From: Hyphomicrobiales bacterium
GTDB taxonomy: Bacteria; Pseudomonadota; Alphaproteobacteria; Rhizobiales; Rhizobiaceae
Assembly (NCBI GenBank): GCA_017305835.1
Contig: JAFKJY010000041.1
Span: 102,609 to 166,608, forward strand
Direction of reading: 5' to 3'
DNA length: 64,000 nt
The notes under the pieces are model-generated. The model was given only the letters and a program-made list of their open reading frames with translations, was not told the DNA's origin and did not search any database. Below, in pieces: positions 8,194 to 15,080 of this stretch (positions are counted from its first letter, which is position 1; each line of letters begins with the position of its first letter). A program made the translations under genes and the position numbers.

Positions 8194-8949
8194 ATGGCCG
8201 GCCAGTCGCGTCTTCTCAATATCCTGCTTCTCTATTCGGAAGCGGATTCCGCCTTCTCGGCCGACGAGATCGCAGCCAGGCTCGGCGCGACGCTCAGCAC
8301 CACTTACCGCGACCTGCAGAAGCTGCGGCAGCACGGCTTCATCGAGTACGGCATCGACGACCGCTTCATCCTCGGCGGCCGCATCAGCATCCTGGACAGG
8401 ATCGCCCGCACGACCAGCCCGCTCCTCGCGGCCGGCATGGCCGAGATGAAGCGCCTTTCGGCGCAGACCGGGCTGACCGTGACGCTTACGCGGCTCTACG
8501 ACAACGCCGTCATCGGGCTCGGCCATGTCGATGGCGACCGGGAACTCAGCATCGGCTACGAGCGCGGGCAGGTGGTGCCGCTCTTCCGCGGCTGCACCGG
8601 CAAGGTCATCCTCGGCGCGATGCCGTGGCGTAGCCTCAGGAAGGTGTTCGATGCAAACCCGAGGGAAATCGCGGCCGCGGGTCTCGGCGAAACCTGGGAG
8701 CAGTTCCGCGCGACCGCGCGCAGCTTCAGCCGGCAGCCTTTCCTGTGGACCGAAGGGGAGTTCGTTCCGGACAACGTGGCAATTGCCACCGTCCTCGCGG
8801 GGCCGACGGGCTCGCCGCTAGGCAGCATGACGATCATCATGCGCAAGGCGGCGGCCGGCGCTTTCGACCGGGCGGAAATCGAGCGGGAACTGATCCACTC
8901 GCGCCGGTCGATCGAGGAAAGCCTCGCGCGCCAACCGCCTGCCGGGTAG
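8194..8949 (+). CDS. IclR-family transcriptional regulator, second copy (251 aa)
   Basis: The N-terminal helix-turn-helix (SADEIAARLGATLSTTYRDL) is followed by an IclR effector domain, with RFILGGRISILDRIA as the linker and GCTGKVILGAM matching the usual ASGKAILAF segment. The start ATG at 8194 gives a normal family length; further upstream in-frame starts would run through the operator repeats. It is divergent from the luciferase-like monooxygenase, the arrangement usual for an IclR protein controlling its neighbour. It is clearly different in sequence from the IclR at 1240-2031, so the cluster has two separate sensors. Confidence 0.92.
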   Translation: MAGQSRLLNILLLYSEADSAFSADEIAARLGATLSTTYRDLQKLRQHGFIEYGIDDRFILGGRISILDRIARTTSPLLAAGMAEMKRLSAQTGLTVTLTRLYDNAVIGLGHVDGDRELSIGYERGQVVPLFRGCTGKVILGAMPWRSLRKVFDANPREIAAAGLGETWEQFRATARSFSRQPFLWTEGEFVPDNVAIATVLAGPTGSPLGSMTIIMRKAAAGAFDRAEIERELIHSRRSIEESLARQPPAG

Positions 8950-9113
8950 CTCAGTTCCTGCGCTGTCAGAGAGACGGTTCGAGCATCTGCCTCAGCCTGG
9001 CGCATGAGGCACCGAGAGCTTCGTCGGATCGCTCTATTCGGCCTGCCCACTTCGCGAAGCCGCGATTCATGTCGGAATAGCAATGCAGGTCGGGTCCCGG
9101 GATATCCTCCCGC

Positions 9114-9662
9114 TCAGGTCCCGAGCGGGCGGTTTTCCAGTTCGCCGGCGACATCGGGATCGACCGGCGTGCGGAAGCTGTTCACGATGTAGCCGAGCGT
9201 CGAGTACATGCCGACGGTGGCGATGACGTCGAACACGCCTTCGGTCCCGACCAGCATCGCCAGGGCCTCCACCGACGCTTCGCCGATGCGCTTGCTGTCG
9301 AACATCTCGTCGACCGCGCGCGCTATGATGGCGTCCTCCGCCGACATGCCGTCCAGCGGCCCGGCGATGGAGGCGATTCTGGCATCCGACATGCCGCATG
9401 CGCGGGCACGCACCACGTGATGGCTCCATTCGTATTCGGAGCCGAGCCGATGCCCCGTCCGCAGGATCGCCACCTCGCTGCGCTGCGGCCCCAGCGCGTT
9501 GCCGACGACCACATGCTGGCGTAGCGCGCTCCAGGCGGAAAGAAGCGCTGGATGATACGCCATGACGCGGTAGACGTTGAGCTTCCCGGCAAAACCCTGC
9601 CGCATCTGCGCGATGGCGGCGGGCCACTCCGTATCGGCGAGAGGCGGATAGGACAACGGCAC
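9114..9662 (-). CDS. Carboxymuconolactone decarboxylase (CMD)/AhpD-like protein (182 aa)
   Basis: A single CMD domain (PF02627) is visible, with the ExxW-HH helix EYEWSHHVVRARACGM and the preceding SEVAILRTGHRLG. The AhpD-type CxxC pair is absent, so peroxidatic redox activity is unlikely; this fits the decarboxylase or hydratase-like branch often found in aromatic-degradation clusters. The ATG at 9662 has no strong ribosome site. It is the last catabolic gene before the tRNA-Val gene and is convergent with the second IclR gene. The true reaction is unknown. Confidence 0.85.
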   Translation of the reverse strand: MPLSYPPLADTEWPAAIAQMRQGFAGKLNVYRVMAYHPALLSAWSALRQHVVVGNALGPQRSEVAILRTGHRLGSEYEWSHHVVRARACGMSDARIASIAGPLDGMSAEDAIIARAVDEMFDSKRIGEASVEALAMLVGTEGVFDVIATVGMYSTLGYIVNSFRTPVDPDVAGELENRPLGT

Positions 9663-9809
9663 GGCTGGATTCCCTCGTTATGAATTCAATGCAAAGCCGC
9701 TTGGAGGTCTCTGGCGACATGTCACGGCAGACCCCCGCGCCTGACTGTCTGTGGGCTCGCCGGCACTATCCAAACGCAACCAGAAACAGGTCAAAAACAA
9801 GGGACTGGA

Positions 9810-9884
<75 letters not shown>

Positions 9885-10114
9885 ATCCGTGGCGCGCATA
9901 GACCACACCGCCGCATCCGGCGTCAAGGGGCGATCTGGAGCGTTTCGAGAGCCGTTTTCGACGGATGCGGCAGCTCGTTTCACCCGCTCTCGCGGCTTGG
10001 TCGTCCAGCCTCGGCAAGGGCTGGGCGACCCCGACCGACTTGCGGTGATCTGCCCGGGTCCGTCTTGCGACGAGGTTGTCCCGGAAGCCGTTTCGGAGGG
10101 CGTTGCGGGAGCCG

Positions 10115-10477
10115 TCAGGCGGCCTTCAGCATGCGGTCGACCTCGTTGACGAGGTCGCGCAGGTGGAAGGGCTTCGACAGGACCTTGGCGTCCTTGGGGG
10201 CGTTGGAGTCCGGATTGAGGGCGACGGCGGCGAAGCCGGTGATGAACATCACCTTCAGGTCCGGGTCGAGCTCGGTGGCGCGCCGCGCCAGCTCGATGCC
10301 GTCCATCTCCGGCATGACGATGTCGGTGAGCAGCAGGGAGAAGGGCTCCTCCCGCAGCCGCTCATAGGCGCTGGCGCCGTTGTCGAAGTCGCTGACGTCG
10401 TATCCCGCCCGCTCGAGCGCCTTGACGAGGAAGCGGCGCATGTCGTTGTCGTCCTCAGCGAGGAGAATCCTTGCCAT
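10115..10477 (-). CDS. cpdR: Single-domain response regulator CpdR (120 aa)
   Basis: The protein is only a receiver domain. Acidic pocket residues D9/D10, phospho-acceptor Asp52 in LLLTDIVMPEMDG, Thr in the FITGF strand and Lys in LSKPF are all present. Length and sequence match rhizobial CpdR very closely. CpdR, when unphosphorylated, binds ClpXP and primes degradation of cell-cycle regulators in alphaproteobacteria; it receives phosphate from the CckA-ChpT relay. The C-terminus ends in Ala-Ala, as expected for a ClpX-recognised tail. The ATG at 10477 is chosen because it starts the receiver fold; the frame continues upstream without family homology. It is divergent from hutG. Confidence 0.93.
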   Translation of the reverse strand: MARILLAEDDNDMRRFLVKALERAGYDVSDFDNGASAYERLREEPFSLLLTDIVMPEMDGIELARRATELDPDLKVMFITGFAAVALNPDSNAPKDAKVLSKPFHLRDLVNEVDRMLKAA

Positions 10478-10665
10478 CGAAACCTTCCGAACCAATCCGG
10501 CGCGCACCCGCGAAGCAGCGCCGTTAACCATAGACGTATATGCGTGGCGGGCGGTAAACATCAAGTGAATGAAGGGACTAGCTGGCGCTGCGGCACCGCG
10601 CGCGAGGCTGGACAGCACCGGCAAGTGGTGGCACGGTCGTGGCGGCAATCCGGCCCGGGGCAATC

Positions 10666-11559
10666 ATGGCGGCGATCGGCGACTTCAAGGACACAGCTCC
10701 CTTCCACGTCCTGGAAGCCCCGGTGCAGCGCGTGCCCTTCGTGTTCAACTCGCCGCACAGCGGCCGGGTGTATCCGAAACGCTTCCTCGCCATGGCGCGG
10801 CTCGACGCCGAGACGATCCGCCGCTCCGAGGACTGCTACGTGGACGAGCTGTTCTCGGGCGCGGCGGCCGCGCTCGGCGCGCCGATGCTGGCGGCCGATT
10901 TCCCGCGCGCCTATCTCGACGTCAACCGCGAGCCGTGGGAGCTCGACCCGCGCATGTTCGCCGAGCCGCTGCCGGCGTTTGCCAACATCCGCTCGCCGCG
11001 CGTGGCCGGCGGCCTCGGCACGATCCCCCGGCTGGTCGGGGAGGGCATGGAGATCTACGGCCGGCGGCTGCCGCTCGCCGAGGCGATCGAGCGCGTCGAG
11101 CATATCTACAAGCCCTATCACGAATGCCTGAAACGGCTGGTGATGCGCACCCATGCGCGCTTCGGCCAGGCCGTGCTGGTCGACTGCCACTCGATGCCGG
11201 CGAGCATCCGCATCGGCGACGGCGGCATGCGGCCGGACTTCATCGTCGGCGACCGGTTCGGGGCGTCGGCTTCCTCGACGCTCAGCGAGCATGCGATCCG
11301 GCTGCTGACCTCGCTCGGCTACACCGTCGCGCACAACAAGCCCTATGCCGGCGGCTTCATCACCGAGCATTACGGGCGGCCGGCGCGCGGCCTGCATGCA
11401 CTGCAGATCGAGATCAATCGCGGCCTCTACATGGACGAGCAGACCTACCGGCGGACGGACCGCTTTGTTGCACTTGCGAACGACCTGACCCGGTTCGCCG
11501 TCGCGCTGGCGACGCTGCCGATCCAGAACGACAGGCCGATGCCGCTCGCCGCCGAGTAG
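10666..11559 (+). CDS. hutG: N-formylglutamate amidohydrolase (297 aa)
   Basis: The FGase domain (PF05013) covers the protein, with FNSPHSGRVYP near the N-terminus, DVNREPWELDPRMF, and VDCHSMP, the conserved metal-site run. The C-terminal ALQIEINRGLYMDE segment is also typical. The enzyme hydrolyses N-formyl-L-glutamate to glutamate and formate, the last step of one histidine-utilisation route, although the chromosomal paralogue next to cpdR in rhizobia lies away from the hut operon and may act on other formyl-amino acids. The ATG at 10666 is chosen; a GTG at 10639 is possible. A small-RNA gene lies immediately downstream on the opposite strand. Confidence 0.87.
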   Translation: MAAIGDFKDTAPFHVLEAPVQRVPFVFNSPHSGRVYPKRFLAMARLDAETIRRSEDCYVDELFSGAAAALGAPMLAADFPRAYLDVNREPWELDPRMFAEPLPAFANIRSPRVAGGLGTIPRLVGEGMEIYGRRLPLAEAIERVEHIYKPYHECLKRLVMRTHARFGQAVLVDCHSMPASIRIGDGGMRPDFIVGDRFGASASSTLSEHAIRLLTSLGYTVAHNKPYAGGFITEHYGRPARGLHALQIEINRGLYMDEQTYRRTDRFVALANDLTRFAVALATLPIQNDRPMPLAAE

Positions 11560-11600
11560 GACCCGACGCGGCCATTTTCGCCAAGACACTGGAAACGCAT

Positions 11601-11681
11601 AAAAAAGACCGCATCGCTCGCGCGACGCGGTCCAAGTCTAGGGAGGAAACGCCCAAAAGGGCTGGACAGAGCAACTGTCCC
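11601..11681 (-). ncRNA. mmgR: MmgR/suhB-family (alpha-r8) trans-acting small RNA
   Basis: Read on the minus strand, the element has a 5' hairpin GGACAG-TTGCT-CTGTCC, a small stem GCCC-TTTT-GGGC, an unpaired tract TTTCCTCCCTAGACTTGG with the anti-Shine-Dalgarno core CCTCCC, and then a GACCGC/GCGGTC hairpin followed by TTTTTT, a rho-independent terminator. Size (about 80 nt), order of parts and the UUUCCUCCC tract match the alphaproteobacterial MmgR (Rfam suhB) family. That family takes its Rfam name from lying beside suhB-like genes, and the next gene here is an inositol-monophosphatase relative. In Sinorhizobium MmgR limits polyhydroxybutyrate storage. Assignment is by eye, without a covariance search. 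Confidence 0.85.
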
Positions 11682-11687
11682 ACTCCA

Positions 11688-11715
11688 ACAGTATGTTGCG
11701 CCGCACAAATGTCAA
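11688..11715 (-). promoter_or_regulatory. Sigma-70 promoter of the MmgR-like sRNA
   Basis: On the minus strand a perfect -35 TTGACA (11710-11715) and a -10 TACTGT (11688-11693) are separated by 16 nt. Initiation 6-7 nt downstream would begin the RNA right at its first hairpin, which supports both calls. Confidence 0.75.
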
Positions 11716-11800
11716 GCGGCACCATGACTATAGGCAATTTGCGCCGCCGGTGCGGTGCGGACCAGGAATTTGCGCGGCCGATGCGGCGCGGGAGGATCGA

Positions 11801-12574
11801 GTGGACGAGATGAGGACATTCCTGCGCGAGGTGGCGGCGGCGGCCGCGGCGCAGACGCTGCCGCGCTTCCGGCAGCCGACCGAGGTGGCCAACAAGTACA
11901 CGGTCGGCTTCGATCCGGTGACGGAGGCCGACCGCGAGGCCGAGCGCGCCATCCGCGCCCTGATCGAGCGCCGTTTCCCAGCCCACGGTATCGTCGGCGA
12001 GGAGTTCGGCGCCGCCAATGCGGATGCCGAGCATGTCTGGGTGATCGACCCGATCGACGGCACACGGGCCTTCATCTCGGGCCTGCCGCTGTGGGGCACG
12101 CTGGTGGGGCTGAAGCGCGCGGGCCGGGCCGTGACCGGGATGATGTCGCAACCCTTCACCGGCGAGCTCTTCATGGCGGACGAGAAGGGCGCCTTCTACG
12201 AGGGGCCGGGCGGGCCGCGCGCCTTGAAGACGCGCGCGACCAGCAGCCTCGCCGACGCGACCCTATGCACCACGACGCCGGCGCTGTTCTCCGGTCCCGG
12301 GCGGACCGCCTATGACAGGCTCGAATCGCAGGTGCGGCTCGCCCGCTACGGCACCGACTGCTACGCATACTGCATGCTCGCCGCCGGCAATATCGACCTG
12401 GTCGTGGAGACCGCGCTCCAGCCCTACGACATCGTCGCGCTGATCCCGATCATCGAGCGGGCGGGCGGCGTCGTCACGCGGCTCGACGGCGGGCCGGCGG
12501 AGCTGGCCGGCGACATCGTGGCGGCAGCGAATGCCGAGCTGCACAAGGCGGCGCTGGACGTCCTGAACAAGTGA
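11801..12574 (+). CDS. hisN: Inositol-monophosphatase-fold phosphatase, histidinol-phosphatase HisN type (257 aa)
   Basis: The metal-site motifs of the family are all present: GEEFG around residue 66, DPIDGTRAF around residues 83-91 and PYDIVALIPIIERAGG near the C-terminus. The RAFISGLPLWGTLVGL run after the DG motif is typical of the alphaproteobacterial and actinobacterial HisN branch, which removes phosphate from L-histidinol phosphate in histidine synthesis; a SuhB-like inositol phosphatase is the alternative. GGAGG 5 nt before the GTG at 11801 favours that start; ATG at 11810 is the other candidate. It converges on the TPR gene, 12 nt from its stop. Confidence 0.85.
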   Translation: MDEMRTFLREVAAAAAAQTLPRFRQPTEVANKYTVGFDPVTEADREAERAIRALIERRFPAHGIVGEEFGAANADAEHVWVIDPIDGTRAFISGLPLWGTLVGLKRAGRAVTGMMSQPFTGELFMADEKGAFYEGPGGPRALKTRATSSLADATLCTTTPALFSGPGRTAYDRLESQVRLARYGTDCYAYCMLAAGNIDLVVETALQPYDIVALIPIIERAGGVVTRLDGGPAELAGDIVAAANAELHKAALDVLNK

Positions 12575-12586
12575 GGCGGGCGAGGC

Positions 12587-13039
12587 TCAGCCACCGAGCT
12601 TCTTTATCTGCTTTTCAGCGTCGGGATGAAAGGCGCCGTTTGGCTCAAGTTCCAACGATTTCTTGAAATCACGCACGGCTGAGCTCTTGTTGCCGCGCAG
12701 CATATGGATATTGGCCCGAAAATAGTAGGCGGTCCCCCGATTTGGGCTTGGTTCGATCTCGATTGATTCGGTCAAGTCGTCAAATGCACCGTCGAACTTT
12801 TTCGTCTTGCGTTGCAGAGCATCCATCAAGCGGGCGACACCTCGCTTGAAGTAAATAGTCGACTTGAAGCCGTTGTTGGTCCATTCATCCTTGTTTATCA
12901 GTAGCGTACAGTCTGGAATCGCCTCCAACGGGGCGCTCATGAATTTTGACCAGCAAACATCTCCCGGTTCCGCGGACGCGGATGTTATGGCGCCGAGCAT
13001 CCAAATTGTCCAAACGAGTGTATAATAGATGGCTCTCAT
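12587..13039 (-). CDS. Secreted TPR-repeat protein of unknown function (150 aa, low GC)
   Basis: The N-terminus (about residues 1-23, ending SASA/EPG) is a signal peptide, so the protein should be periplasmic. The rest contains two to three tetratricopeptide-like helices, most clearly AYYFRANIHMLRGNKSSAVRDF followed by a canonical end of repeat with LEPNGAFHP. Three cysteines follow or adjoin the signal region. The base composition is visibly poorer in GC (roughly half) than the flanking genes, which suggests recent acquisition. It stands alone between the hisN-like gene and an alpha/beta hydrolase. The ATG at 13039 starts the signal peptide; an upstream in-frame ATG would add an unlikely basic leader. 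No function can be assigned. Confidence 0.75.
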   Translation of the reverse strand: MRAIYYTLVWTIWMLGAITSASAEPGDVCWSKFMSAPLEAIPDCTLLINKDEWTNNGFKSTIYFKRGVARLMDALQRKTKKFDGAFDDLTESIEIEPSPNRGTAYYFRANIHMLRGNKSSAVRDFKKSLELEPNGAFHPDAEKQIKKLGG

Positions 13040-13099
13040 GGATGTCCGCCCGTTCCTCAGCGCCGTACGAACTGCGAATGTTGCCATACGTGGCCGTTT

Positions 13100-14059
13100 C
13101 TAGCTGAATGGTGCATCCGACCCCGGCACGAAGGCGTCGAACGCCGCCAGCACCTGCTCGCGGTAGAGGTCAGCCTCCTGCAGCAGTTCGTGGCGGGCGC
13201 CGTCGATGGTGATGATCGAGCCGGAGCGGATCCTTTCCGCCATCCGCTCGGCGGCGAGCGTCGAGACGACCTCGTCGGCGCCGGCCGCCACGACGAGGAC
13301 CGGCACGTGGATGCGGGCGAGGAAATCGGGATCCTGCAGCCGGTCGACGGCCACGCACACGGCATGCACCCATGCGGCGGTCGGGCCGCCTATCGCCAGC
13401 TCGGGATGCTCGCGGAAGATCGCGACGTTGCGCTCGTAGCGGGCGTGGTCGGTGGTGAGCTTGTTGGTCGAGAAGGGCTGCGGCGTCTGCTGGCGCGGGC
13501 CGCCGCCGAAATAGCGCGAACCGAGCCCGAGATAGCGCATCAGGCCGCTCAGCCGCCGCACCCATTTCATCGACAAGGGCAAGCCGGCGAACTCGATGAG
13601 CGGCGCGGTGAGCACCATGCGGCGCACGCGGTTGATGAGGTCGGGCGCGGCGAGCAGCGCCACCAGCCCGCCGGTCGAATGGGCGAGCACGTAGTAGGGG
13701 CCGGGGCAGTCCGGCAGGACGAGCTGCTCGAAGATCTGCTCGAGGTCGCCGACATAGTCGTCGACGCTGCGGACATGGCCGCGCGCCGGGTCGGCGAGCA
13801 GGCGGTCGGAGCCGCCCTGTCCGCGCAGGTCGAAGATGAGGCTGCCGAGCCCGCGGTCGGAAAGGTCGCGGACCGTCTCGAAATATTTCTCGATGCATTC
13901 GTTGCGGCCGGGGATGACGACGACGGTGCCCTTGAGCGGCCGCGCGCCCGCGGCGAAGCGCGCCCAGCGGATCGCCTTGCCGTCGCGCATGGTCAGCCGG
14001 CCGGCCACCATCCTGTCGGGGACGGGGTTGCCCTCGGTCGCAAAGATCAGTTCCGACAT
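13100..14059 (-). CDS. Alpha/beta hydrolase, lysophospholipase PldB/monoacylglycerol lipase-like (319 aa)
   Basis: A serine-aminopeptidase-S33/Hydrolase_4 fold is clear. The oxyanion region reads VVVIPGRNECIEKYFE, followed by FDLRGQGGSDR. The nucleophile elbow is AHSTGG (GHSMGG in most relatives), the acid is the Asp in AAGADEVVS and the histidine is in GARHELL. Family members hydrolyse lysophospholipids or monoacylglycerols. No signal peptide is present. The gene is separated by a long hairpin-containing gap from hsp20, which is transcribed the other way. Confidence 0.88.
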   Translation of the reverse strand: MSELIFATEGNPVPDRMVAGRLTMRDGKAIRWARFAAGARPLKGTVVVIPGRNECIEKYFETVRDLSDRGLGSLIFDLRGQGGSDRLLADPARGHVRSVDDYVGDLEQIFEQLVLPDCPGPYYVLAHSTGGLVALLAAPDLINRVRRMVLTAPLIEFAGLPLSMKWVRRLSGLMRYLGLGSRYFGGGPRQQTPQPFSTNKLTTDHARYERNVAIFREHPELAIGGPTAAWVHAVCVAVDRLQDPDFLARIHVPVLVVAAGADEVVSTLAAERMAERIRSGSIITIDGARHELLQEADLYREQVLAAFDAFVPGSDAPFS

Positions 14060-14159
14060 CGCCCGCCCAGTTCGCGAACATCCGCCCGCCTCAATAAAGG
14101 AGTGCGGCGCAAAGGCAAAGCGCGGCGAAGCGGAAACGCGCGGGCAGATGCGGGCGGCC

Positions 14160-14270
14160 CGGAAACTGCGGAGGCCGGCCAGCTTTTGGGCTGACCGGCC
14201 TCCAGTCGGGGTCCGGGAGGAAGGGACGTTGCACCCGGTCCCGATATGCTCGGCGGTCCAGGACCGCCAT
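14160..14270 (-). ncRNA. Possible small RNA: stacked hairpins with a TTCCTCCC tract (tentative)
   Basis: The divergent gap at 14060-14401 has no gene. Its minus strand shows a palindrome GGCGGTCC-A-GGACCGCC near 14250-14270, then a hairpin region with TTCCTCCC in its pyrimidine loop, then a long stem GAGGCCGG...CCGGCCTC around 14170-14202 with a CAAAAG loop. This is the same order of parts as the two other CCTCCC RNAs in the window. The final stem lacks a real U-tract and no promoter is evident, so the call is weak. Confidence 0.3.
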
Positions 14271-14401
14271 TTCCGGAGTACGTGGGAAGATTAGGCGATG
14301 CTGGCTGAACGCAGCCCGAAGCAACGGTTCATCCGGCGTTCATCGGCGCGAGGGCCGGAAAAGGGACGCGCAGACGTCCGAGCCGCGCCTTGGCGGCAGG
14401 T

Positions 14402-14430
14402 CTTGAAGCCCGCGAGGACAATCCCCAAAT
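14402..14430 (+). promoter_or_regulatory. RpoH (sigma-32) heat-shock promoter of hsp20
   Basis: CTTGAA (14402-14407) and CCCCAAAT (14423-14430) are separated by 15 nt, matching the RpoH consensus CTTGAA-N(11-15)-CCCCATnT with one mismatch. Transcription should start near 14437, leaving a leader of about 100 nt before hsp20. Confidence 0.75.
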
Positions 14431-14436
14431 CAACCG

Positions 14437-14537
14437 TGGCGGCCGCCGATGCCGGGGTCGCCGACCGGAATGGAAAGGCCAGAAGGCTTTCCGATGCCGG
14501 TCAACGCAAACACTTGTTGCTTCCAGGAGAACAGACC
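14437..14537 (+). promoter_or_regulatory. ROSE-type RNA thermometer in the hsp20 leader
   Basis: The last hairpin of the leader spans 14514-14534: TTGTT and CTT pair with GAG and AACAG, leaving the G of the conserved UUGCU bulged and burying part of the ribosome site AGGAG (14525-14529). A second hairpin GGAAA-GCC/GGC-TTTCC sits at 14472-14492. Bulged-G UUGCU opposite the Shine-Dalgarno is the hallmark of ROSE elements on rhizobial small heat-shock genes, which melt on warming. Upstream stems were not modelled. Confidence 0.75.
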
Positions 14538-14999
14538 ATGCGTCACGTTGATTTTTCGCCCCTCTATCGCTCCACCGTCGGCTTCGACCGCCTGTTCGGC
14601 ATGCTCGACCAGCTCGCGCCTTCGGAGAGCGCTCCCAGCTACCCGCCCTACAACATCGAGCGCACCGGCAATGATGCCTACCGCATCTCGATGGCGGTCG
14701 CCGGCTTCTCGGAAGACGAGATTTCGATCGAAGCCCACCGCAACGTGCTCACCGTGAAGGGCGAGAAGACCGAGGAGACCAAGGACGAGGGCGAGTTCCT
14801 CTATCGCGGCATCGCCGCGCGCGCCTTCGAGCGCCGCTTCCAGCTCGCCGACTTCGTCGAGGTGACCGGCGCCGAGCTCAAGAACGGCCTCCTGCACATC
14901 GACCTGAAGCGCAACATCCCCGAGGAGATGAAGCCGCGCAAGATCGAGATCGCCAAGGTCGCGAAAGGCTCGAAGCAGATCGAAGCCAAGGCTGCCTGA
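14538..14999 (+). CDS. Small heat-shock protein Hsp20/IbpA family (153 aa)
   Basis: An alpha-crystallin domain (PF00011) occupies about residues 35-130: YNIERTGNDAYRISMAVAGF opens it, DEISIEAHRNVLTVKGEK follows, and GLLHIDLKRNIPEE closes it with the conserved L-x-I/V. An N-terminal DFSPLYRSTVGFDRLF run is typical of class A rhizobial Hsp20 proteins. It is a cytoplasmic ATP-independent holdase that keeps unfolding proteins soluble for DnaK/ClpB. The ATG at 14538 follows AGGAG by 8 nt; this ribosome site is the one masked in the ROSE hairpin. An RpoH promoter lies upstream and a strong terminator downstream, so it is a monocistronic heat-shock gene. Confidence 0.94.
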   Translation: MRHVDFSPLYRSTVGFDRLFGMLDQLAPSESAPSYPPYNIERTGNDAYRISMAVAGFSEDEISIEAHRNVLTVKGEKTEETKDEGEFLYRGIAARAFERRFQLADFVEVTGAELKNGLLHIDLKRNIPEEMKPRKIEIAKVAKGSKQIEAKAA

Positions 15000-15028
15000 C
15001 CGACCGGCAGACGGCAACGGAACGAAGA

Positions 15029-15055
15029 AGCGGCGCCGCGAGGCGCCGCTTTTTT
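15029..15055 (+). terminator. Rho-independent terminator of hsp20
   Basis: AGCGGCGCC and GGCGCCGCT form a 9-bp stem with a 4-nt loop, followed by a run of six T, 29 nt after the hsp20 stop codon. Confidence 0.93.
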
Positions 15056-15080
15056 CATGCCCGGGGCTGCCCGGCGGCGG

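Noticed and set aside
9663..9809. Integrase or attachment site next to the tRNA
   Set aside because: Only about 150 nt without a gene; no integrase and no copy of the tRNA 3' end were seen in the window.
10490..10560. CtrA site upstream of cpdR (GGTTAACG)
   Set aside because: Only a half-site is present, with no second TTAA at the right spacing.
14091..14324. Possible 77-aa minus-strand gene upstream of the alpha/beta hydrolase
   Set aside because: No ribosome site, no family, and it covers stems and palindromes that are better read as RNA or regulatory structure.
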